DNA from: Ctenosaura bakeri
Taxonomy: Eukaryota > Chordata > Lepidosauria > Squamata > Iguanidae
DNA: 64,000 nt
Assembly: GCA_948474755.1 (NCBI GenBank)
Contig: CAOLHI010000564.1
Span: 62,001-126,000 of the forward strand
Direction of reading: 5' to 3'
The translations under genes and the position numbers were made by a program. The notes beneath the pieces are model-generated. The model did not search any database, was not told the origin of the DNA, and worked only from the letters and a program-made list of their open reading frames with translations. Below, piece by piece: positions 10,541 to 19,551 of this stretch; position 1 is the stretch's first letter, and the number at the start of each line of letters is the position of its first letter.

Positions 10541-11602
10541 GCAAGGCCCTTTTTGTGTGCCATTTTCCATGCGAAAGGAACCCTCGAGTGTCGCGCAAAT
10601 GTGAGGAGCAGTCCACACGACACACTCACATTTACAAGCTCCAAGCCTTGATTGCTGTTCTGAGGATCTATTTCTTTCATCTCACAAGGTGCCTGATTTG
10701 CACCCATAAATAACAAGACCATAATAATGTGCCCATCGACTGACACTTGGGCCACCTGATTGATCTACCACGGATGTTGATCCACTTCTAAGCCTTTTGG
10801 TGCATTTCAAAGCTAACTTTGTTCTTAAAGTTTATGACATGAATCTCAGGCACAATTTCTGTTATAAAAACCCCTAATTCTGATAGTTGAGAGAGCCGCA
10901 TTTTGAGTTTTACCTGCTTTGCTGTATAGCGAGCTCCCAAGGAATCTACTAAGTCTCATTTCCTTCTACAGTCCAGGACTACGTGATCAGGTGTCGTATA
11001 ATTCATTCCTAAAATTCATTTCCCTCTCCTACTTATTATTTAGTTAGTGGTGTGTTTGTTTGTCTTATATGTTGCTTTTCAATAAAACATTAACTGGTTT
11101 ATTCTGTAAATTGCATGGCTCATTGACCTGACTCTGTAAACATAGGGCTAAAGACCCCCGCTATAGTTACCCTACCTCTTGCTAGCCAGCAAGTGAGCTC
11201 TAGTTAATTTCCCATCTGTGTTAATATTTGGATATTTGGGTGTCCTTCCCAGGACCCCCTAAATACAGGGTAACACCAGGGCCTGGTAGGCACTGCTCAT
11301 GCACTTTTTTTCATTTTTGGCTTTAAGCTGAAAATGGTGTGCAGTCGTGTATTGCTCCAGTGCCCCCCACACACACTTGCCGTGCATGGGGAGCCTTGGG
11401 AACCGGGCTGGTCATGCTTTCTGTCTCAGTGCAGCTTGGGAAGGTCCCAGGCTGCACTGTGAAAGGAAGAGGCAGGGCTCTCGCGCTAGCAGGAAGCTTG
11501 TGCGGAGCTGAAGAAACCTGGACACAAAGACCTCTCACAAGAGGCTGCTCGCACAAGCCCCACACCCCAGCACTGAGAAAAGGTGAGTTGCAGGAAGGGC
11601 CC
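10541..11602. mobile_element. MITE family D, copy 1 (reverse), split by an LTR
   Basis: The two halves, 10541-10630 and 11276-11602, match the reverse complement of the copies at 40594-40931 and 55671-56071. Landmarks are 'ttttggctttaagctgaaaatg' (11309-11335), 'ctgcactgtgaaaggaagaggc' (11453-11475) and the CG-bearing phrases 'cgagtgtcgcgcaaatgtgag' (10580-10605). Compared with those copies, the only large difference is the LTR at 10631-11275. Family D is GC-rich with ends of the type CCTTTTCGCACC / GTGCGAAAAGGGC. Confidence 0.75.
10631..11275 (+). mobile_element. Solo LTR, family L, copy 1 (nested in MITE D)
   Basis: The right half matches the LTRs at 43749-44595 and 45784-46674. It has TATAAAA at 10863-10869, 'ctacagtccaggactacgtgatcaggtgtcgtat', AATAAA at 11081-11086, 'ggctcattgacctgactctgtaa', then the terminus CAGGGTAACA. 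The left half is strongly diverged and shorter than in copy 2, so the 5' edge is placed only where MITE D sequence stops. It probably derives from an endogenous retrovirus-like element. No internal genes remain. Confidence 0.75.
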
Positions 11603-14337
11603 AAGTTTTTGGACCTCCTACAGACAGGCAGAAATCTTGTACTGTAGCTATCCAAGTGTTCAAACATCTTGAGAGGTATGTCTGAGCACTGAAAAAAAAA
11701 TCATGGGATGTGCCTTTGCCAATAACATGAGGGTAGATATGATGTAAGGGAAGAGTTCTGACTATTTCCATGTGGAGAGTAGCTTCACTTGAAAAACTTC
11801 TGTCAGGTATTTTAGGTTTGAAAAAATGAATAGGTCTCAGACCTAGGAAGCATGAGTGTAAAGAAAGTCAACACCTCTCAAGGTCCCATCCTGATCACAT
11901 TCAGCAATTCTCCTTTCGGGGGAGGTATCTCTAACTAAGCCTGCACAGTGTCATGCTGGTCCAGTCCTGTTTACTGTACCATAAATACATACAACTTCTG
12001 AGAAAGAATGGCAGGGGAGAAGGAAGTTAATGCAACCAGCTTTGAACTCTGAAAGATACAGAGATGGATACAGCCCACACATAGAGAAATACTATAGAAG
12101 GGCTAGATCACTGGACTTGTACATCTTAATGTTTGCACCTATGGCATAAGGTGTGACATGCAGCATACACTCCTTCTGTACAGAACCAGTTAATAGGATT
12201 ATAGATCTCTGGGTTACTTATTTTTCAGTGTGCTCATAAATCCCTATATTATGACATGTTCATATTTTGAGGAGGTGTATAGGAGACTGAATGGAACAAT
12301 GGTCATCAGACCAAGCAACTGGATGTTGGACCTAATGTAATACCTACTCTCATTACTATATCCTATTAGCTCCGTCAGGGAAAACACTCCACTTTCACAG
12401 GCTATTGAACAAAAAACAGCACATAGGACTATACATCACAGAGAAAGGAAAGGTTTCTTCATTAGACCTCAACAGTGCATAATTTTTTCTCAAATCTCAA
12501 CACGTATTTTCTGTTTTATTAAATATGTTATTAAATGCAGAAGACACAACATGGTTGGTGATAAAGTCTCCTGTCTGCAGAACAATAGAAAGACACTATT
12601 AACATTAACATCTCTACATTCATTCTTATTTATGAAATTTCCATTGTGAAATTTAGCTTAGTGGCAGACCTCATGGCCAAGTTGCTGAACTTCTCTGATT
12701 CTTCCCCATGCCCTTCTGGTTTTTATACTACCTGGAGAATTCTGCGGAATGCAAAAATATCATTCAAACTTTTGTGAAATTTTAATTAGTGTCAATGAAG
12801 TTGCCACCTATCTATGAATTTTGGCTGTTGGCATTGCTTTTGTTGTTCTCGTTATCATGGTCATCTTAATTTTTAGGAACTCTTCTGGTCAATACGCTTT
12901 GGGTAAGTCACTATACTCCTAATGACTACAGAAAAGAAGCAACAGAACTTCCCTCCTTCAAAGGAAGAGGCAGGGAGAGAGGGAGAGAAGCAACATCTCT
13001 GTCTATGAGTCATTATGCTGAGAACTATATGAAATTCATATGTATCCTATATTTTATCTGCCAGTTTTACAGAAATTAATTGGTATGCAGCAACATAATG
13101 CAAACCAGTCAACATTTTGTTTTGTACTTGAAAAAATGAAACAAGCAAAAGCTATTATTGAAAAAGAAAAGAGGGTGGGAGTGGGAAAATCTTGGATTCT
13201 CTCAGCCAAGGGGGTTGGTATGCAGAAATGATCATTGTCAGCCATGCTTCTGGAAGATTTCTTGTCCCATTGTTGTGGGACATGATTAAATTACATCATT
13301 TTCATTTTTTCCATCCTTAATGCTCACCACTTAAAATGGTTTGTCCTATGCAATCAAGTGTGATCTTCAAGTTTCAGTTCAATTTTTGGATAATAATAGT
13401 AATAAAAACACTTTTTAAGTTCATAAAAGTATTTTGTGGGAGGAGGATGAAGGGAAGAGATTCAAAGGGGATCTATGCTAATTCTCTTAAAAATTTCTGC
13501 AGAATCCAACTGAGTTCTGCTCCAAACATGCCACAATGAAATCCATATCCTATCTCAAAATCAGTCCCAGTACCCCCTTCTTTTTCTCAAGAATATGCCA
13601 GTATGTTAGTTTTATATGATCATAGTTTTAAGGCTTCACTGAAAGAGGACAGTAGAGAAATAGAGATTGATTTGAAAGATAAGGCCATCTCAACTCTACC
13701 CTACTCTCTAAAAGCAATGTAAGAAAACCAAATAAAATTGATAACAGTGTTTGGACTCTGCCACATAATATGAACATTCCCCCAAACAGGGAACATAGCC
13801 AGATGTTCCTGTAACCTCTCACTTGCTCTCTATCAGTCACTGAATGACCATGGAATCAGGGCTGTAACTCCTACATGGAGAAGGGGCTTTCACCACTACA
13901 CAGGAATGAAAAGAACATCAACCTGTAATGACCCAAGGAATACACAGGTGCAAGTTAGACATAAGCCATTGCAAGACATTAAGAGGATGCCAGCCAATAT
14001 TTGCATATATAGGGTGAATATTTACATATCACCAAAATTCAAAACAGACAAGCAACAGAGGGGAGGTCTTTTAGATGTAGAGAGATCAACTGCCGCTTCA
14101 AACTACAAACCCCAGGATTACGTAGGCAGTTAAAAGTGGAAGCATAGTATTTTCACTGCATAATGTAAAAGGGCCCCTGTTACAACAGTTTTCAATTCTT
14201 TCTTTAAACAGATCTGCAAAATGACACTACGAAACTGACCAGCAGATAAAAAAAGAGTGTATGAAGAGTTGGTAGTGCATTGCCACTTGCCTTCAGAAGA
14301 AGTAGATTAGCTAAATGTACATATAAATGTGCTTAAC
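11603..14337. other. Unannotated intergenic DNA
   Basis: About 2.7 kb with no recognised repeat, RNA gene or exon. AT-rich, with several short open frames of no recognisable content. Confidence 0.5.
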
Positions 14338-14340
14338 TTA

Positions 14341-14511
14341 GGATATTTCTGCTCTACACTGTTATAGCGCTATTATTCCACTTTCCACTTTCAACATCCT
14401 ATGGAATTCTGGGGTTTGTAGTTTACTGAGGCTAAAGAGCAAACCTCAGGATTCCATAAAATGTCAAAAGTGGAATTATAGCACTATAACAGCGTTAGTG
14501 CGGAAACGGCC
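14341..14511. mobile_element. MITE family A, copy 2, TTA duplication
   Basis: A 171-bp palindrome begins GGATATTTCTGCTCTACACTG and ends GTTAGTGCGGAAACGGCC. It lies between TTA (14338-14340) and TTA (14512-14514). The arms 'tatagcgctattattccactt' and 'aagtggaattatagcactata' pair. The centre has the 'catcctatggaattctggggtttgtagtttactgaggc' box common to the family. Confidence 0.88.
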
Positions 14512-14514
14512 TTA

Positions 14515-15180
14515 GAATTACAACCATTTTGGTTTCTGTTTTTAATTTGTCTGTGGCCAAAGCTTTTTTTTTTTAAAAAAAAAGGTCTGCAAATTTATTA
14601 CTATTTGAACAGAAGGAAAGCTATGGTTCATGTCGGTGTTCCACGTTTTCCTTTCCGACTATCAATATTTCAATCCAGAAATCTGTATTTTAAAGCTGAA
14701 CTTGTTATTCTTCTGCTTCTGCATGGGAAAAAAGAGTGAGTGACTGGCTGCTTAGAAACGGTGTGATTGAGGTAATTAGCTTGCAGTTTGTGGATAGTGA
14801 TCCACTGCAGGCAGCTGGTCCATGGGACTGAATGTCAGATCCTGTTTATCATCTATACTGCTAGGCCCAATTTGGCACCAGTGGTGGAGGCTACTCAGGG
14901 GAAAAGACTAGGCCTGAGCCAGCGTGGATGATTAATTATCTTTCACACAAACAGTGGCCCTCTGAGGTCAGAAATGAGGCCGCAGGGCACTGAATATATG
15001 TAGCTTCCTCTATTGTGCCTGAGTTCCAAGGCTGCTTAAAGGAAATCGGTATTATTAGTCTCCAGCAGTTTGGCTAGTCCTTCTGCTTAAGAACAAGACT
15101 CGAAGGGCTGGATTTTATGTGGAAAAAGAAATGTTACACTGCTCAAGAAAAAGGTGTACACAGGACCAGCACCATACTAT
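14515..15180. other. Unannotated; possible conserved noncoding block
   Basis: After a T/A homopolymer pair (14563-14583), the interval 14700-15070 contains no repeat I recognise. Several homeodomain-like TAATTA cores occur in it ('gaggtaattagcttgcag', 'gatgattaattatctttcac'). It reads like constrained noncoding DNA, but this is only an impression; see the findings. Confidence 0.35.
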
Positions 15181-15245
15181 TTATTTGTTTATTTAGGCTC
15201 TCAGAGTGGCTTACAAATTGTTAATTTGACAGTTCCTGGCCCTCA
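15181..15245 (-). repeat. LINE/SINE 3' tail fragment
   Basis: 'tatttatttgtttatttaggctctcagagtggcttacaa' is the reverse complement of the frequent reptile repeat ending 'ttgtaagccactctgagagcc...taaataaataaata'. A related scrap is at 21330-21395. Confidence 0.45.
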
Positions 15246-15489
15246 GGTGTACATTAAGGGGACGGTAGTGTGGGAAGGGATTATGTCCAGCAGATACTGC
15301 CTGGTCTTCTCTCCCTTTGAGGCGAGGAAAGTGGCGGTTGGGATGAAGGGAGGGCCTTTCATCTGCTTCTGGGTCTAAGCATTGATGCAGCCGTGTACCT
15401 GCTGCTTCTCCTTTTCCTCCAAGGCCATGACCGTGGCAATGGGGATGGAGTGAGGACTTTTTTGCTGCCTGAGCGAAGGATAACATATC

Positions 15490-15663
15490 CTCCAAATGTC
15501 CCAGTTTTTCAGAGACAGTTCTGATTAATGCTCTGACCCCCACATTTTCAGTTGCTTTCAAAATGTTCCAGTTTATCTCTCCTTCTCCCACTTTCCCTTT
15601 TTGTCCTCAGCTTACGTCAAGTGCTGCAAACTGAATTCAAAGTATAAAAATAGTTTGCGCTCA
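15490..15663. repeat. Unclassified repeat R, copy 2, left part
   Basis: Homologous to 7607-7736 plus 8285-8335. In this copy the 'cagcttacgtcaagtgctgcaaactg' junction is intact, giving the pre-insertion sequence for the LTR at 7737-8279. It is interrupted at 15664 by MITE sequence and resumes at 16622. Confidence 0.65.
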
Positions 15664-15865
15664 GGCCATTATAGCACTACACTGTTAGAGTGTTATTATT
15701 CCACTTTCCACATCTTGTGGAATTCTGGGTTTCGTAGTTTACTGAGGCCAAAGAGCTCTCTGGCTGAGAATTCTAAAGGCCCCTCCATAAACTGCAAACT
15801 CCGGGATTCCATAGAATGTTGAAAGCGGGATAATAGCACTATAACAGTGTAGTGTGGAAACGGCC
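15664..15865. mobile_element. MITE family A, copy 3
   Basis: A 202-bp palindromic element, GGCCATTATAGCACTACACTG to CAGTGTAGTGTGGAAACGGCC. Central boxes are 'cttgtggaattctgggtttcgtagtttactgaggccaaagagctctctggctgagaattctaaa'. It has a complete pair of ends, but the immediate flanks (TCA and AGG) do not match. See the composite insertion finding for an explanation. Confidence 0.85.
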
Positions 15866-16341
15866 AGGGTTACGCACCATCTACAGCTGCAAGACACAAT
15901 AGCTAACTATATAGCCTGATTTGAGACAACCAGCCATATATAATCATTTGATATAATCAGCCAAGTACCCTATGTATTGATTATTTCAAGGGAAGACACA
16001 AGAACATGAAAATGAAGAGCCCTGAAGGTGTTACATGATGCCCCCTGAAATGATTTTTAAAACAGACTCAACAAATTTGTGGTAGTTAAGAATACCAGCA
16101 ACCATCAAGAAATATTTAAATGTCTCTCAATTAAAGAGTGTCTGAACTAATGTTTGTTAATGAGAATGGACTACCTATTTTCATCTGGGCTATCATGCTT
16201 TTTTTTTTTCTTTTCTTTTCTTTTTTTGAGAATCTGACTTCCGCCTTTGTCGTGGTGAGGACTCTAAGCTAGTCAACTGTTTTGTACTGTGACGTGCACT
16301 GTATTCACAAAGTTTTAATCATTTACTACAAAGTATATTGA
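15866..16341. other. Unassigned DNA between two MITE A units
   Basis: No recognised repeat family apart from a T/C homopolymer (16199-16227). It lies between a full and a partial family A unit and is absent from the sister copy of repeat R, so it appears to have arrived or been assembled with them. Confidence 0.5.
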
Positions 16342-16500
16342 GGCCTAAATACCCTAAAGACACTAGATCCTGTTTGGTCTTGAAAGCTAAGCAGGGTCAG
16401 TTTTGCTTAGTATTTGGATGGGAGACCACCAATGAATACCAGGTGCTATAGGCTATATTTCAGAGGAAGGAATGGTCAAAATCACCTCTGATATTCCTTG
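16342..16500 (+). repeat. 5S rRNA-derived SINE, copy 1
   Basis: The head is 5S rRNA-like: 'gatcctgtttggtcttgaaagctaagcagggtcag', then 'ttagtatttggatgggagaccaccaatgaatacc', which covers the A box, intermediate element and C box of the 5S internal promoter. The body 'gctataggctatatttcagaggaagg...' is shared with 25553-25790. Truncated at its 3' end where family A sequence begins. It is a SINE, not a 5S gene, because the 5S part is incomplete and diverged. Confidence 0.8.
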
Positions 16501-16618
16501 TCTAAGAGCTCTCTGGCGGAGAATTCTAAATGCCCCTCCCTAAACTGCAAACTCCAGGATTCCATAGAATGTTGAAAGCGGAATAATAGCACTATAACAG
16601 TGCAGTGCAAAAATGGCC
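16501..16618. mobile_element. MITE family A, copy 4 (right part only)
   Basis: It starts in the 'taagagctctctggcggagaattctaaatgcccctcccta' box and runs to 'cactataacagtgcagtgcaaaaatggcc', followed by TTA. The left terminus is missing; the break is against the 5S-derived SINE. Confidence 0.8.
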
Positions 16619-16621
16619 TTA

Positions 16622-16810
16622 GTTCAGCAGGACAGAGAGAAGAGAAGTGGCAATATCTTGCCCTTCCCAGGAGGTTCAGGCAAAGCAAACTGCTGCACCC
16701 TCTCCCAGCTTTTGCATGCTACATCATTAGTAACTTTTGACCTCTTGTTCACACACTGATGTTGCTTGGGCTCATGTGTCCCAGTTTTCATGTCTGAAAT
16801 GGTGGAGAGT
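16622..16810. repeat. Unclassified repeat R, copy 2, right part
   Basis: Continues the homology with 8325-8530 ('cttgcccttcccaggaggttcaggcaaagcaaactgctg', 'tcatgtgtcccagttttcatgtctgaaatggtgga'). The boundary to the right is not resolved and could extend toward 16960. Confidence 0.6.
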
Positions 16811-16960
16811 ATGGGATAAGATGACATCTGCTCCCCAGTCCATATAGAAAAAGCTGACTGGATTGATGCTTACAGTGGGATCTTTCACCACATGTGGAAC
16901 TGCAGGGTCCAAGGTAGACTGAATGGCATACAGACCCCTCCCATCACTCAGAGCCAGGGG

Positions 16961-17625
16961 AATCATAGAATCATAGAATCATAGAAATTCAGAGTTGGAA
17001 GAGACCACACAGGCCATCCAGTCCAACCCCCTGCCATACAGGAACACCCTCAAATCAATCCCGACAGATGGCCATCAAGCCTCTGCTTAAAAACCTCCAA
17101 GGAAGGAGACTCCACTACACTCCGAGGCAGCAGATTCCACTGCCGGACAGCCCTGACTGTCAGGAAGTTCTTCCTGAGGTTCAGGTGGAATCTCCTTTCC
17201 TGCAGCTTGAATCCATTGCTCCTTGTCCTAGTCTCTGGAGCAGCAGAAAACAAGTCCCCTCCTTCCTCTACGTGGCATCCCTTCAAATATTTAAACATGG
17301 CTATCATGTCCCCTCTTAACCTCCTCTTCTGCAGACTAAACATACCCAGCTCTCTAAGTCTATCCTCATAGGGCATGGCTTCCAGGCCTCTCACCATTTT
17401 GGTCGCCCTCCTCTGGACTTGCTCCAGCTTGTCAATATCCTTCTTGAATTGGGGTGCCCAGAACTGGACACAGTATTCAAGATGGGGTCTAACCAAAGCA
17501 GAGTAGAGTGGTACCAGTACCTCCCTCGATCTAGACACCATACTCCTATTGATGCAGCCGAGAATTGCATTGGCTTTCTTGGCTGCCGCATCACACTGCT
17601 GACTCATGTTCAGCCTGTGGTGAAG
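16961..17625 (-). mobile_element. CR1 LINE, 5'-truncated 3' end (young)
   Basis: The minus strand encodes the last about 185 residues of CR1 ORF2, the reverse-transcriptase C-terminal region. It includes '[18 protein letters not shown]', '[12 protein letters not shown]', '[16 protein letters not shown]' and '[12 protein letters not shown]' (coding 17050-17607). The open frame is intact to its stop. The 3' end terminates in the CR1 octamer-type tail, seen on the plus strand as AATCATAGAATCATAGAATC (16961-16980). CR1 elements insert by target-primed reverse transcription and are usually 5' truncated, as here. Only three residues differ from the copy at 54715-55280 over 115 aligned residues, so both are recent. 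Confidence 0.93.
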
Positions 17626-18194
17626 AGGCTGGAAACAGAGGTTGTTGCCTCACCAGCATCTCAGCCATTTATGTACACCCATGTATATGTGCACACTTGC
17701 AATAAAAATTAGAATGTGAAATCAGCTGAGTAGGCTCTTATCTAGAGAGTACTACAATCTGCACATGATAGATTTTTCTCTTTCAAACAGCACCTTCTTC
17801 ATGAAAAACACTGCAGTACAAGAGGATCTACAAATTCATGGGAATATTAAACTTCTCAAAAATGAGGAATACACAAAGCAAGGGAGAAAAGACTGGGAAA
17901 CATTACCGTCTGTGACAAATACCATTAATTTTGCACATTGCCTCTATCTTCATCTGTTCTAGAAACCTAAATGTCCTCTTTCTCAGGCTTCTTGAAAAAA
18001 TAAAATAACTAAGGCCTATAAGACACTTTTTGCCTTCTCAAAATGCAGTCTTCTGGATCTAGCTATAACCACACACATTTAGAAACAATCATTTTTATAT
18101 GTATTTCTAGCTACACGAGGAAACACATGCGTATACTTCAGGTAAATATTGGGCTGTTCTGTTTCTAGATTCTCTGCCTCATAACAGTTGTTCC
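17626..18194. other. Unannotated intergenic DNA
   Basis: No recognised repeat or gene. Confidence 0.5.
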
Positions 18195-18302
18195 AGGGCT
18201 AAATACCATAAAGGCACCAAATCCCATCTGATCTTGGAAGCTAAGCATGGTCAGCCCTGGTTACTACTTGAGTGGGAGACTACTAATGAATACCAGGTGC
18301 TT
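18195..18302 (+). repeat. 5S rRNA-derived SINE, copy 2 (truncated)
   Basis: 'aaatcccatctgatcttggaagctaagcatggtcagccctggttactacttgagtgggagactactaatgaataccaggtgct' is the 5S-like head. The SINE body that should follow is replaced by family C MITE sequence from about 18297, with a shared GTGCT at the joint. Confidence 0.8.
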
Positions 18303-18642
18303 TGCACAACATCATCACAGTCCCGCTGCCATCTGGCGCTCACTTGTTGTGATTGCAGAACATTCACTTAATGGAATAAATCCATTAAACACCCAAGATT
18401 GTGTGATCTTCCTGGCCATATAGAAAGGCAGAAAGCACGATGGAGGTGCTCCCTTCCCCAGCGCAGCATGGGAAAGAACTAGGCTGTGCTGCAGAAGGCA
18501 GGTGTGTGTTGCTCACTCTCCATTCCACAGGGAGCCAATCAGGCACAAACGAGAGCATTCTCATCATGCTTCCTTCCCAACAAAGGTGCTGTTGGGTTCA
18601 CTACAGGAGGACAATGGGATCGGGTAAGGTATGGAAGTGGCC
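18298..18642 (+). mobile_element. MITE family C, copy 2 (left-truncated)
   Basis: Aligns with family C from 'gtgcttatgcacaatg' onward: 'gattgcagaacattcacttaatggaataaatccattaaacaccc', 'gcagcatgggaaagaact' and the right terminus 'ggtaaggtatggaagtggcc'. The left end is lost at the fusion with the 5S-derived SINE. Confidence 0.75.
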
Positions 18643-19088
18643 AAGATAGTTGTTTGTTTCTTTGTTTTCTGTTTTCCATTTTTCTCTGAAGCTACAAGCA
18701 CCATATCCTACACTATTTTAGAGAGGGTCAGAGGACATTCATTCTGAATGAATGTATGAGGTGGCATTAGGGGACAATTGGAAGAAGGAGGAATTAAAGA
18801 GAAATGCTCTGTTCTTCCAGTTGGAACCCTTAGACTTTATTTCATTCCATGAAGTGAAGAAACCCTCCCTTTCACTGAAGGACAAATCTGGATTCTTAAC
18901 ATAGAAAAGGAGAAGAAAAGGGAAAAATAGAGAAAGAATTTAGCTTTCCACTTACTTGTCCTACTTCCTGAGCACATAAATCCATTTTAGAGTGAGATGG
19001 ACCATTGGTCCATCTAACCCAGTGTGTCTCCTCTGATTTTCCCGGATATAGAAAAACGTTTTGTTTAATTATCTCAGGTGCTTGAATC
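18643..19088. other. Mostly unannotated; LINE tail scrap near 18995-19035
   Basis: 'gatggaccattggtccatctaacccagtgtgtctc' resembles the 3' end of reptile CR1-group LINEs ('ggatcagaccaatggtccatctagtccagcatcctg'). Nothing else recognised. Confidence 0.4.
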
Positions 19089-19091
19089 ATA

Positions 19092-19548
19092 GGCCATTCC
19101 TGCACGAGGTGAGGGAATCGCTCCGTGCCGTTACTCACCAGATCTTCTGGCTCTTCCATCTGGTCCAGGGTGACTCGGAGCAGTGTGAGGTCTTAGATCC
19201 GCACTGCTCCGGCTTCCAAAATGGTGGCTTCCGGTTGGTTGTGGGTCCTGACCAACCACTGAAGCTTGCCACGCCTAAAGTCCGCCCTCTGCAGATCGCA
19301 GGCTTGCATTGGTGCGAGCCTGCGAATCTGCACAAAGGAGCAGGTATGCAATGGCGCGCTCCAGAAAAATGAGAAATCTCTTTTTTCCAGTCTTTAAAAA
19401 GCATGCTGGAGGACCAGTTGGGGGCATTTCGGACCAGACTGAGGTGCCGATCTCCGATAAGTAGTCCGAACCTAGTCCGCTCCAAGGTGCAGACGACCTC
19501 CGTAGAGGACGCACTGTGCCATTTTAATTTTCTTGTGTGGAAAATGCC
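19092..19548. mobile_element. MITE family B, copy 2, ATA duplication
   Basis: Starts GGCCATTCCTGCACGAGG, ends TTGTGTGGAAAATGCC, between ATA (19089-19091) and ATA (19549-19551). The internal order matches copy 1: 'ggagcagtgtgaggtc', 'ccaaaatggtggcttccggttggtt', 'gcgagcctgcgaatctgcac', a hairpin near 19370-19405, and 'aggtgcagacgacctcc'. An open frame on the minus strand (19135-19671) crosses the element boundary and is not a gene. Confidence 0.88.
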
Positions 19549-19551
19549 ATA

